Below are positions 18,218 through 27,308 of a DNA stretch of 64,000 bases, one piece after another; within the stretch, counting starts at the first letter, position 1; every line of letters starts with the position of its first letter. The DNA is from Helicobacter_D ganmani (GTDB lineage Bacteria > Campylobacterota > Campylobacteria > Campylobacterales > Helicobacteraceae). Both the position numbers and the translations under genes were made by a program. Below the pieces are notes generated by a model, which worked only from the letters and a program-made list of their open reading frames with translations, did not search any database and was not told the origin of the DNA. The DNA is taken from assembly GCF_965138225.1 (NCBI RefSeq), contig NZ_CBCSAX010000005.1; one strand, written 5' to 3'.

Positions 18218-18246
18218 TTGACTTTTTAGTGTGAAGTGAATAAAAT
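18218..18246 (+). promoter_or_regulatory. Promoter of the formate dehydrogenase module
   Basis: TTGACT (18218-18223), a 17-nt spacer and TAAAAT (18241-18246) make a near-consensus sigma70 promoter. Transcription would begin about 50 nt before the ATG at 18304. An upstream TATAAT at 18194-18199 may be a second start. Confidence 0.6.
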
Positions 18247-18303
18247 GCGGATTAAGAGCAAATAAGGTAAAAAATTAAACTATTTTATAAGATGTGAGGG
18301 CAT

Positions 18304-19908
18304 ATGAATCCATTAGGTTTTGAACCATTTAATACTATCAATACAACTTCTTTACCAACTGGTAACCTTTTGTTAAACAAACAAAACAAGGATTATCATC
18401 ATAAGTTAGCCAAGCTAGAACGCGTGCAAGAAATTATAGATGATTTTACATTAGAGAATAGCAAAGAAGTAGAAATCAATGCGAAACTTGCGGTAATTTA
18501 CGCGGGCGAACAAGGAGCGATTCCAAAAATCGTGCAAGATTTTGTGGATTTGGCGCAAGAGTTTTTTGAAGTTGCCTTAGTAGATTTAGAATTGTTAGAA
18601 AATTTCAGCGGAAGCTTTGGTGGATTTAATGCCAAACTTAATAATGAAGAAATTATAGAGTTTGCGCAAGCTGTTTTGTTTGTTTGCGAAGAAGAATTGT
18701 TGCGCTTTAGAGGTGTCTATAATGTAGCTGATTTTAAGAATCCTGAAAGCTTATTAGAAAAGTTGAAAAAAAATATTGGTATTTATTCCTATAAAGAAAT
18801 AATTGGTTATCAAGAGAATCTTTGCCAATATCATCATAGGAGAGAAAGACATTGCACAAGATGTGCAAATGTTTGTCCTACCTTTGGTGTAGATAATAAC
18901 GACGACTTAATGGAATTGGTTTTTTCACCAATTGATTGCATTGCCTGTGGTGCATGTGTGGGTGTGTGTCCGACAAATTGTTTGGAATATGAGGAGTTGC
19001 CCAAAGAAAGCTTGGGGGAAATCATAGAGCAGTATAAAGGACAAAGGATTTTCTTATGTAACACGCAAGATTATAGAATCTTAGCCTCACAAAACAAAAA
19101 TTTACCCTCTGATTTTCTGCCTCTAGTTTTGCCAAGTTTGTTGATACTAAACGAAAATGATTTGCTAAGTATGGTGCAAATGAGCGGAAATGCTTTGGTG
19201 GTTTATACACAAAATTTAAGCGCACCTATGGAATTTTTAAATCATATTACACAGCAAATCCATCAACAAAATTTTATTTTTGCTGTGCAGCAGGTAGAAT
19301 TCTTATCGCAATTGGAATTACCGCGAATAGAATCTTATTTTTATCAAAACCGCTACAACAAACCTTATCGTGAGTCTTTTGCACAGAGGTTGCAATACAT
19401 GGTAAAAGACAAAGATTATGGTTTGGCAAAAAGTGTACCCGCGACACAATCACGCAAAGATTCTGTGTTTTATGGGGAAATCAAAGTAAATACACAAAAA
19501 TGCACACTTTGTCTTTCTTGTGTGGGAGCGTGCAATGTAAATGCAATCTTTGCTAGAAGTGATGATTTTTCTTTACGTTTCAATGCAAGCTTTTGCACGA
19601 CTTGCGGATATTGTGTTGCTTCCTGTCCTGAAGACGCAATGGAACTTCATAAAGAAGGGATTATGCTAAATCCAGATTTTTTTAGAAGTCAAGAGTTGGC
19701 AAAAGATGAGCCCTTTTTGTGTGTGGAATGTGGGAAGGTTTTTAGCACAAAGAAATCCATTGAAAAAGTGCTATTAATGATTGGGGATTCTTTTGCAAAG
19801 GATATTAAAAAGTTTAGAACAATTCAATGCTGTCCAGATTGCAAAGTCAAAGTTATGCTTGATACAACAAATGTAATTGCACAGGAAAGGGAGGCAGATG
19901 TTAGATAA
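18304..19908 (+). CDS. Multi-cluster ferredoxin-like protein of the formate dehydrogenase locus
   Basis: The 534-residue protein has no signal peptide or membrane helix, so it should be cytoplasmic. Two pairs of [4Fe-4S] ferredoxin motifs are visible: about residues 182-224 (HCTRCANVCP, then CIACGACVGVCP) and about 399-448 (CTLCLSCVGAC, then CTTCGYCVASCP). The end carries two CxxC pairs (CVECG near 472 and CCPDC near 508), as in a zinc ribbon or another metal site. Its function is unknown to me; it heads the fdh operon and overlaps the TorD-like gene, so a role in electron transfer to, or maturation of, formate dehydrogenase is likely. Confidence 0.75.
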   Translation: MNPLGFEPFNTINTTSLPTGNLLLNKQNKDYHHKLAKLERVQEIIDDFTLENSKEVEINAKLAVIYAGEQGAIPKIVQDFVDLAQEFFEVALVDLELLENFSGSFGGFNAKLNNEEIIEFAQAVLFVCEEELLRFRGVYNVADFKNPESLLEKLKKNIGIYSYKEIIGYQENLCQYHHRRERHCTRCANVCPTFGVDNNDDLMELVFSPIDCIACGACVGVCPTNCLEYEELPKESLGEIIEQYKGQRIFLCNTQDYRILASQNKNLPSDFLPLVLPSLLILNENDLLSMVQMSGNALVVYTQNLSAPMEFLNHITQQIHQQNFIFAVQQVEFLSQLELPRIESYFYQNRYNKPYRESFAQRLQYMVKDKDYGLAKSVPATQSRKDSVFYGEIKVNTQKCTLCLSCVGACNVNAIFARSDDFSLRFNASFCTTCGYCVASCPEDAMELHKEGIMLNPDFFRSQELAKDEPFLCVECGKVFSTKKSIEKVLLMIGDSFAKDIKKFRTIQCCPDCKVKVMLDTTNVIAQEREADVR

Positions 19909-20500
19909 TTTGAGCGAACAAGAACAATTAAATTTAAAAAATGCTCGTGTTTTATACTATGACTTTTTTAATGGTTTGTTGGTTTTTGAAATGCTAGAAG
20001 AAAGAGCAGGAATCGCAAAAGAACAATTAGAAATCTTGTTAAATGCTCCTCTAAATCAGGAAGCAGAAGGCAGTATGCTACTTTTAAAGCAAGAGTTAGA
20101 AGACAATGGGATTCAAAATATTAAAGAGGAATTTTCTCGTCTCTTTGCATTGCCTTTTGGAGGGAAGCAAGTCGGTATGCATCTTTCGCATTACTATGAA
20201 AACTGCATTGGTGGGCAATCTCTTTTGAAAATTAGAGCATTAATGAAAGGAAGTGATGTGCGAGTAAATACAGAGAATTTTAAAGAAACAGAGGAACATT
20301 TAGGATTTCTGTGCGGCTTTATGCGTTACCTAATAGAGAAAGAGAATGTAGAGTTAGCAAAAGAAGTCTTTTTATTTAGTCAAAAAGCTTTTTTGGGTTG
20401 GGTAGATGAGCTAAAAGCACGGAGTGATGCAAAATTTTATTTAGCACTTGCGTTGATAGCGGAATCTTTTATGAAGTTTGAAATGGAATTTTACTCTTAA
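19898..20500 (+). CDS. TorD-family molybdoenzyme chaperone
   Basis: This 200-residue all-helical protein fits the TorD/DmsD family of chaperones that bind the Tat leader of molybdoenzymes and help insert the cofactor. The typical EEFSRLFALPFGG region with a following S.YYENCIGG (about residues 78-108) is visible. Start ATG 19898 has GGGAGG upstream and lies 11 bases inside the preceding gene. The likely client is the FdhA protein encoded just downstream. A similar gene lies beside fdhA in Campylobacter. Confidence 0.75.
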   Translation: MLDNLSEQEQLNLKNARVLYYDFFNGLLVFEMLEERAGIAKEQLEILLNAPLNQEAEGSMLLLKQELEDNGIQNIKEEFSRLFALPFGGKQVGMHLSHYYENCIGGQSLLKIRALMKGSDVRVNTENFKETEEHLGFLCGFMRYLIEKENVELAKEVFLFSQKAFLGWVDELKARSDAKFYLALALIAESFMKFEMEFYS

Positions 20501-20509
20501 ATAATTCTA

Positions 20510-20536
20510 CTTAAGCCTTTATTGCGAGGGCTTAAG
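20510..20536 (+). other. Strong hairpin inside the fdh operon
   Basis: CTTAAGCC (20510-20517) and GGCTTAAG (20529-20536) form a perfect 8-bp stem with an 11-nt loop in the 70-nt gap between the TorD-like gene and the small Tat gene. A weaker GGG-GTTAT-CCC follows. There is no U-run. It could protect or attenuate the downstream fdh message. Confidence 0.5.
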
Positions 20537-20570
20537 TGGGGTTATCCCAAATCTTAAATAAGGAGCCAAT

Positions 20571-20765
20571 ATGGAAAAGAGTCGGCGAGAGTTTTTAAAA
20601 ACTACCGCAAAAACTTCCGTAGCAGTCGCAGGTGTAAGTATTGCATTGGCAGGCTGTGGCAAAAAAGGCACAAGTGAGAATCTCGTGCGTGGCAAATCGC
20701 CTAAAAAAGAGATTCTTTACCAAAAAACACAGCAATGGGATTTATACTATTCTGTTGCAAAATAA
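20571..20765 (+). CDS. Small Tat-signal protein of formate dehydrogenase operon
   Basis: This 64-residue protein has a twin-arginine leader (SRREFLK at residues 4-10, hydrophobic core to about 28) ending in a lipobox-like LAGC, so it may be an exported lipoprotein or remain anchored. The remaining 35 residues are basic and polar. Small Tat proteins of this size precede fdhA in Campylobacter and other Campylobacterota. They may be an accessory subunit of the enzyme, but no function has been shown that I know. ATAAGGAG lies 7 bases upstream of ATG 20571. Confidence 0.75.
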   Translation: MEKSRREFLKTTAKTSVAVAGVSIALAGCGKKGTSENLVRGKSPKKEILYQKTQQWDLYYSVAK

Positions 20766-20780
20766 AAAGCGAGGTGAAAA

Positions 20781-23615
20781 ATGAGCGAAACAATTCAAAG
20801 ACGCAATAACAGACGTGCGTTTTTAAAAATGACCGCTCTTGGAAGCTTAGCTAGCGCAAGTATTGCATTGGGAAATGACACACAAAAAACTATGCGTCAA
20901 GCAACTACACAAGAGTTGAAAGAAAGATATCCAGAGTCCAAAAAAGTAAAAACAATTTGCACCCATTGTTCTGTGGGTTGTGGAATCGTAGCTGAAGTGG
21001 TAGATGGTGTTTGGGTGCGACAAGAAGTTGCACAAGACCACCCTATTTCTCAAGGGGGACATTGTTGTAAAGGCGCAGATTTAATTGATAGAGCAAGAAG
21101 TGAAACAAGACTTCGCTATCCATTAGAAAAACAAAATGGTAAATGGACAAGACTTAAATATGATGAAGCAATGGATAAAATTGCTGCACAAATTAAGCAA
21201 ATCCGAGAGGAAAGCGGACCTGATGCGGTGATGTTTTTGGGAAGTGCGAAGTGTTCTAATGAGCAAAGCTATTATATTAGGAAATTTGCAGCATTTTTTG
21301 GGACAAATAATATAGACCATTGCGCTCGCGTTTGACACTCTCCAACAGTTGCCGGTGTGGCAAATACATTTGGATATGGTGGAATGACAAACCATTTAGG
21401 CGATATGCAATTCTCTAAATATATTTTAGTTATTGGTGCAAATCCAGCTGTCAATCACCCTGTTTCTATGGTGCATATTTTACGTGCAAAAGAAAAAGGT
21501 GCGAAACTCGTGTGCATTGACCCAAGATTTACTAAAACAGCAGCAAAATGTAATGAATATCACAGAATCCGAAGCGGGACAGATATTGCCTTTGCGTATG
21601 GATTGCTTAATCATATCATCGCAAAAAAACTTTATGATGAGCAATATCTCAAAGATAGAGTTGATGGCTATGAGCTCATTATGGAAGAAGCAAGGAAATT
21701 TACTCCTGAAGTTGCAGCAGATGTTTGTGGAATCCCAGCAGATGCAATTCGCCATATTGCAGAAGAAATGGCAAGCGCAAAACCTGCAAGTTTGATTTGG
21801 AATCAAGGTTTAACACAGCACACTGTGGGGACAAGCAATACGCGTATTATGCCGATTCTACAAATGTTTTTAGGAAATATTGGTAAAAATGGTGGAGGCG
21901 TGAATATTTTGCGCGGACACGATAATGTGCAAGGTGCTTCAGATATGACAAACCTCGCAGATTCTTTGCCCGGATATTACGGATTGGGAGAACCTGCTTG
22001 GAAACATTTCTGCCGACATTGGAAAGTAGATTATGATTGGATGGTTTCTCGCTTCAAAAACAAAGAGATGATGGGCAAAACAGGTTTTGCGCATTCTACG
22101 TGGAAGTTTGGTGTGCTAGATGATGAAAATATGGAAAACAATGCAGGCACTAAATTACGCGCTTTGATTGTCATTGGTTCGGGTATGACCACTGTTTCTT
22201 TGTTAGATTTGCAACGCAAGGCTATGGATAAATTAGACTTAGTTGTATTTGTGGATCCTTATGTGAATGACTTGGCAATTTATGGGGATAGAACAGATAA
22301 TTTATTCTGCTTGCCTGCGGCTTCTCAAATGGAGACAAGTGGTAGTGTGGCAGCGACAAATCGTAGCTATCAATGGCGTTCTAAAGTAATGGAACCGCTC
22401 TTTGAATGTCGTCCTGATGAAGAGTTTTTGTTTGGATTGGCAGAAAGATTGGGATTCTTAGAAGAATATCAAAGAAGGCTTTATGATATTGCAAAATCTA
22501 AAGGCAGGGATAAGTTCATTTGGCCAGAAGACGCGACGGTAGAATTAACTCAAAGTATCCGAAGCATTGGATTGCAGGGAATGAGTCCGGAGAGATTAAA
22601 AGCACATCAAGAAAATTGGCATATGTTTGATAAGGTAACCTTAGAGGGAACTGGTCCATTTAAGGGAGATTATTATGGATTGCCTTGGCCTTGTTGGAGT
22701 GATAAACACCCCGGAACTCCTGTAATGTATAATGATAAAATTCCTGTTATGCGTGGAGGTATGGGATTCCGTGTAAATTGGGGTGTTACAAATCCTAGCG
22801 GTCAAAGTATGCTTACTCCTCGTTCTTTACCAAATGCGAAATATAGTGGAGGACACGCTCCTATAACTGCGGCAAATGCGGAATCTCTTGGTATTAAGCT
22901 TACAGAAGCAGAAAAAGAAGCAATTGGTGGAACTAGCTTTGCTATGGGATTTGGTAATAATATTCTTGTAGAAAAAGCTTTAGAGCAAGGACTTTGCCCT
23001 TATGGAAATGGTAAAGCAAGAGCAAATGTGTGGAATTGGTATGATAAGATTCCATTGCATCGTGAGCCTTTGCACTCTGTGCGTGGAGATTTGGTAGATA
23101 AGTATCCAAACTTCCCTGATAAGAAAAATCATTTTAGGGCAAATATTAAATATCGTAGCCGACAAAAAGAGCTTGGTGAGAATAAAAATTGGGTAGATGA
23201 ATTTCCTATTAATATGTTAAGTGGTAGGCTTGTAGCGCATATGGGAACAGGTGCAGAAACAAGAAGTGCGAAATATCTAGCAGAAGTAGAGGGCGAAATG
23301 TTTGTAGAGATTCACCCCGATAAAGCTGCGGAGATGAATATCAAAAATGGTGATATGCTTTGGGTATATGGAACAATGGATACACGCATTTTAGTTCCTG
23401 CTAAACTTTCTACAAGAGTGGATTACAATAGCGTTTGGTTGCCACAAAATTTCTCGGGAATGGACCAAGGCAAATCAAGACTTGAAAATTATCCTGAAGG
23501 CACAAAACCTTATGCGATTGGAGAATCTGCTTGTATGGTTGCAAGCTATGGGTTTGATTACAATTCTGCTTGTCCGGAAACAAAATGTGGTTTGTGCCGC
23601 ATAGAGAAAGCATAA
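20781..23615 (+). CDS. fdhA: Formate dehydrogenase catalytic subunit, selenocysteine at residue 185
   Basis: The 944-residue molybdenum/tungsten bis-MGD enzyme oxidises formate to CO2 in the periplasm. A Tat leader (NRRAFLK, residues 10-16) starts the protein. The [4Fe-4S] ligands are C60, C63, C67 and C95. The in-frame TGA at 21333-21335 lies exactly where Sec or Cys is expected, in ARV-U-HSPTVAG, and the frame continues with full family similarity to GLCRIEKA, so it is read as selenocysteine 185, not as a stop. A minihelix follows the codon. The gene must depend on SelA, SelB and SelC encoded elsewhere. Automatic annotation would split it into two genes. Confidence 0.93.
21349..21363 (+). 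promoter_or_regulatory. SECIS-like minihelix for UGA decoding
   Basis: TTGCC (21349-21353) and GGCAA (21359-21363) pair around the loop GGTGT, 13 nt after the UGA. Bacterial SECIS elements have a short helix with a loop containing GU and lie about this far behind the codon, inside the coding region. The match is structural only; I did not compute energies. Confidence 0.55.
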
Positions 23616-23625
23616 GGAGTAGAAA

Positions 23626-24255
23626 ATGAGTAATACAATTCCAAGCAATCTTGAGAATTTCTCAAGAATCAAATTTTATTGCGATACAAATCGTTGCATT
23701 GAATGCCACGGGTGTGATGTGGCTTGTAAAGAAGCACATCATTTACCTGTGGGTGTCAATCGCCGAAGAGTTGTTATGCTAAATGAGGGAGTCGTAGGCA
23801 AGGAGACTGCAGTTTCTATTGCTTGTATGCACTGCTCTGATGCACCTTGTGCGCAAGTGTGTCCAGTGGATTGTTTTTATATTCGTGCAGATGGAATCGT
23901 TTTGCACGATAAAAAAACTTGCATTGGCTGTGGATATTGTCTTTATGCGTGTCCTTTTGGCGCGCCACAATTTCCAAAAAATGGTGTGTTTGGCTCACGC
24001 GGAACAATGGATAAATGCACTTTCTGTGCAGGAGGTCCCGAAGAGACCAATAGTGAGGAAGAATATCATCTGTATGGACAAAACAGAATTGCTGAAGGTA
24101 AAGTGCCAATGTGTGCGAGTATGTGTTCTACGAAAGCTCTGCTTGCTGGAAGCAGCGAAGAAGTTTCAAACATTATCACACATCGTGCGACTGTGCGAGG
24201 AGAAAATATCCCCAACGCTGTGCCTAATGTGTGGAAAACGGCGTATGGCAACTAG
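23626..24255 (+). CDS. fdhB: Formate dehydrogenase iron-sulfur subunit
   Basis: The 209-residue protein has four ferredoxin-type [4Fe-4S] motifs: CIECHGCDVAC near residue 24, CMHCSDAPCAQVC near 67, CIGCGYCLYAC near 98 and a C-terminal set with CTFC and CASMC (near 131 and 158). It relays electrons from FdhA to the cytochrome. It lacks its own signal peptide and must be exported with FdhA through Tat. ATG follows AAGGAG. Eleven bases separate it from fdhA and nine from fdhC. Confidence 0.93.
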   Translation: MSNTIPSNLENFSRIKFYCDTNRCIECHGCDVACKEAHHLPVGVNRRRVVMLNEGVVGKETAVSIACMHCSDAPCAQVCPVDCFYIRADGIVLHDKKTCIGCGYCLYACPFGAPQFPKNGVFGSRGTMDKCTFCAGGPEETNSEEEYHLYGQNRIAEGKVPMCASMCSTKALLAGSSEEVSNIITHRATVRGENIPNAVPNVWKTAYGN

Positions 24256-24264
24256 GAGGATTCT

Positions 24265-25224
24265 ATGAGAAATTTATTGAAATTCTTTAGAATCTTTATG
24301 TTGGTTTTATTTGTGGCAGGAGCTAGTCTTTCCTTTGGGGCAAACCCAAGTGTGCCACAAAAAGATGGTAAGCAATATGCAGAGGTGATTAGCGGAAATA
24401 ATGCTTTGATTGCACCAAGTGATAGAGCAAATCCAAAAATCTATGGTGGTCCGGAAGTGGAGGCGATTAAAACTTGGGGGATTGATTCTCCCAATTCTTA
24501 TGGTTTTGGTGAAATCTTTACGCTTTTGCAAGGACATTATTTTTCTGTGATTTTTGGGATTCTTATTGTTCTAGTGCCTTTAGCCTTTTTGGGTCATTTT
24601 ATGGTGATTGGACAAAAGAAATTCAATCACGGAAAGAAAATTCGCGTCTTTTCTAGTTACAATATTTTCGTGCATTGGTGTGCAGCAATCCCTTTTGTTG
24701 CTTTGTGCTTGACGGGCTTAGTTATGGTCTTTGGTGATAAGCTAGGTGGAGGAGGATTCGTTCGCTTTGCAAGAGATGTGCATGGAATCGCAACGATTGT
24801 TTTCGCAATCTTTGGTGTGTTGATGTTCTTAATGTGGTTTAAAAGTGCATTGCCTAGAGCTTATGATATTGATTGGCTTATGATTATGGGCGGATATTTA
24901 AGCAAAGAGAAGAAGCCAATTCCGGCAGGGAAGTTTAACGCAGGACAAAAAATGTGGTTTTGGGTTTGCACTTTGGGCGGATTTGCAATGGTGATTTCTG
25001 GCGCTTTTATGTTTTTTCAATTCAGCGATATTAATACTTTAAGAATGATGGCGTTAGCGCACAATTTTATCGGATTTTTAATTGTTGCTTTATTGATTAC
25101 ACATATTTATATGGCAGTCTTTGCGATTGAGGGAGCTTTACATTCAATCATTGATGGACATATGGGTGAAGAGGAAATTGCAATTTTGCATAGTTATTAT
25201 TATAAAGAAATCAATGCGGCGTAA
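24265..25224 (+). CDS. fdhC: Formate dehydrogenase cytochrome b subunit
   Basis: The 319-residue membrane protein has an N-terminal hydrophobic leader (about 8-28), a periplasmic segment, then four transmembrane helices (about 88-112, 130-155, 170-190, 232-255 and a final one near 270-290). His residues in HWCAAIPF and HGIATIVF are probable haem b ligands. It anchors FdhAB and reduces menaquinone. Its last A is shared with the fdhD start (TAATG). Confidence 0.92.
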   Translation: MRNLLKFFRIFMLVLFVAGASLSFGANPSVPQKDGKQYAEVISGNNALIAPSDRANPKIYGGPEVEAIKTWGIDSPNSYGFGEIFTLLQGHYFSVIFGILIVLVPLAFLGHFMVIGQKKFNHGKKIRVFSSYNIFVHWCAAIPFVALCLTGLVMVFGDKLGGGGFVRFARDVHGIATIVFAIFGVLMFLMWFKSALPRAYDIDWLMIMGGYLSKEKKPIPAGKFNAGQKMWFWVCTLGGFAMVISGAFMFFQFSDINTLRMMALAHNFIGFLIVALLITHIYMAVFAIEGALHSIIDGHMGEEEIAILHSYYYKEINAA

Positions 25225-26018
25225 TGGAATCCTATTATCAAGCGTTGAAAATTGAAAGAATCTCTCCTAGTGGGTTTGGGGGAGATTCTTTAGGATTTGT
25301 AGAAGATTGTGTGATTGCAGAGGAGCGCGTTGGCTTTTATCTCAATGGCAAAAAGCTACTTTCAGTTATGAGTATCCCAAAAGAACAAGATTGTCATATC
25401 GTTGGGTTTTTGATAAGTGAAGGTGTGATTAATGATGTATCACAGATTCGTCGTTTGGAGATTGCAAAAGACGGAAAATCTGTTGCAATAGAAGCAGAGA
25501 TTGTAGAGGAGAATCTTAAGAATCTCTTTCGCGAGAAAACATTAACTTCTGGCTGTTGTGTAGGAGTTGCTGGGAACTTGGAGGGACATATTATAGAGCG
25601 GTTTGTGGAATCTGATAGGAAGATTTCGTGTAGTGAGCTTTTTGAGTGTTTGCAATGCTTTGAATCCCCAAGTGAAATGTTTGAGAAGACAGGCTGTGTG
25701 CATAAAGCAATGTTGGTTTTGCAGGATTCCACACTTATTTGTGAGGATATTGGGAGACACAATGCGATTGACAAAGTAATGGGAAAGGCGCGTTTGCAAG
25801 GGCTTGATACACGCAATGCGATTCTTTATGTGAGTGGAAGATTATCGCTTGAAATGGTGATTAAAGCAGTGATGCATAACATTCCTATTGTGATTTCTAA
25901 GGCTGCTGCTACTCTTATGGGAGTGAAAGCTGCGCAAGAGACAGGAGTAACGCTTGTGGGTTTTGCGCGTGGCAAAAGAGCAAATATCTATACGCATAGT
26001 GGGAGAATCACAGAGTAG
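25224..26018 (+). CDS. fdhD: Formate dehydrogenase sulfurtransferase FdhD
   Basis: FdhD hands sulfur from a cysteine desulfurase to the molybdenum cofactor, which formate dehydrogenases need for activity. The 264-residue protein keeps the MF..TGCVHKA and EDIGRHNAIDKVMGKA motifs (about residues 152-188) and the C-terminal KAAATLMGVKAAQETGVTLVGFARG. The sulfur-carrying loop reads SGCCVGVAG (about 108-116), with adjacent Cys rather than the CxxC of E. coli FdhD. It overlaps fdhC by one base and closes the operon. Confidence 0.92.
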   Translation: MESYYQALKIERISPSGFGGDSLGFVEDCVIAEERVGFYLNGKKLLSVMSIPKEQDCHIVGFLISEGVINDVSQIRRLEIAKDGKSVAIEAEIVEENLKNLFREKTLTSGCCVGVAGNLEGHIIERFVESDRKISCSELFECLQCFESPSEMFEKTGCVHKAMLVLQDSTLICEDIGRHNAIDKVMGKARLQGLDTRNAILYVSGRLSLEMVIKAVMHNIPIVISKAAATLMGVKAAQETGVTLVGFARGKRANIYTHSGRITE

Positions 26019-26118
26019 GGAGACTTTGGGATTTTATAATTTGGCTGCTTTTGTGATTCTGCAAAAGAGGCAAAATGGACAATTCTAGGATTCTATCTAA
26101 TTAAGCCTTTTTTAAAAA

Positions 26119-27094
26119 TTAAGAAAACCGAATCGGAATTTCTGGATTTGCAAGCCAAGTAGGAGAATCCAAATCTTTTAAGATTCCTTGCTCTATTTTT
26201 TGACTTTCATTGAAACCCAAATCTTTCAAGCATTTGCGGTTAATGTAGCTAACCTCTATGGAGGTGCTAAAAAACAATCCTCTAGAATAAAAGATTTTGC
26301 CGTGATTATTAAAATGCAAATGAATGGGGCAGAAATGCTTATCTAAACGCCTAAGTTGTGTGATTCTTTGATGAAATCCACTTTTTTCTTCGGGATTGCA
26401 GCCGTGGAATTCAAAAATGACCTGCGCAAAGTTTTGCGCCAAAGCTTCTATATTGATATTTTCCAGCATTTCCCATTCTGCATTTTCAATATCAATTTGC
26501 AAAATATTCGCCTGTGTGGAATCTAGCTGATTGTCCTTGAGAAGTGTTTCCAATGTAATAGTAGAATCGCTATTATTTGTTGCAACGAATTTTTTGTGAA
26601 AAGTAATATTGGGGTGTGTGTAGGGTGAATGTGTGATACTTCCATCATATTCTATCACTAGATAGCCAATCTCCGCCATTTCTAAATCCCAAGGAGAATA
26701 ATCGGAAACTCCTAGTGAAATTGCCTTTGCATTTTGCAAATAGGGGCTATTTGCCCCCCCCCCCAATTTTTAGAAGAGGGCGACACATCACATATCCTCC
26801 GTCATTTTCGCCACCGATTCTAACGAGTGCATTGCGTTGGATTTTAAGAGGACGTAGAATCGCTAAATATTCTTTGATTTTTGTATAAACTTGGGAGTTG
26901 TGGTTGATTCGGAGGTAGTTTCTATCTCTGTCTTGCAAAAGAAGTAACAAGGTTTGCTTGTCTTTTTTGTTGATTTTGGCATTTGTAATGCAATTGGACA
27001 TTAGAATTTGATATTGAAGGAGATTGTTTTGCTTGACTTGTGAAATAAGAGTATTGAAAGATTCTTTTAATGAGGCAAAATCGTGTGATTCCAT
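26119..27094 (-). pseudogene. FkbM-family methyltransferase, phase-variable, OFF at G11
   Basis: Two overlapping frames on the minus strand together encode one FkbM SAM-dependent methyltransferase. The first (ATG at 27094, AAAGGA upstream) reads MESHDFASLKE to GGENDGGYVMCRPLLKIGGGGK and stops just after a run of eleven G. The second continues with GGGANSPYLQNA, carries IDIENAEWEML typical of FkbM, and ends at 26119. With 10 (or 13) G the frames join into a 324-residue protein. It is therefore a contingency gene, silent in this sequence. FkbM enzymes O-methylate sugars; in Campylobacterota they commonly modify surface glycans. The acceptor here is unknown, and no other glycan genes are nearby. 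Confidence 0.85.
26754..26764 (-). repeat. G11 homopolymer (C11 on + strand), slipped-strand switch
   Basis: Eleven C on the + strand at 26754-26764 lie within the FkbM coding sequence. Tracts this long slip during replication at high rates in Helicobacter and Campylobacter. A gain of two or loss of one base restores the frame. Confidence 0.85.
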
Positions 27095-27173
27095 TTTGTT
27101 CCTTTGCAAGTTAAAGTTGTGATTATAGAGTAAAATCAAAAAATTTGATAGTTTTTGAAGTGTAAAGTAAAAA

Positions 27174-27258
27174 TGGTGCGGAAAAGAGGACTTGAACCTC
27201 CATGCCTTGCGGCGCTAGATCCTAAGTCTAGTGCGTCTGCCAGTTTCGCCATTTCCGC
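27174..27258 (-). tRNA. tRNA-Leu (anticodon UAG)
   Basis: Read on the minus strand: acceptor GCGGAAA (27258-27252) pairs with TTTCCGC (27184-27178), and the discriminator A and an encoded CCA follow at 27177-27174. The anticodon arm CTAGA-CTTAGGA-TCTAG gives anticodon TAG. A long variable arm (GCCGCAAGGC) and the TTCAAGT T-loop fit tRNA-Leu. Total 85 nt. It lies alone between the FkbM gene and agmatine deiminase. Confidence 0.95.
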
Positions 27259-27308
27259 TTAATTTCAAAAATAAAGCGCAATTCTACTGAAATATTCTTA
27301 AATATACT

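Noticed and set aside
20781..21335. Separate truncated gene ending at TGA 21335
   Set aside because: The frame continues in register with FdhA sequence after the TGA, which occupies the Sec site. One selenoprotein gene explains both parts.
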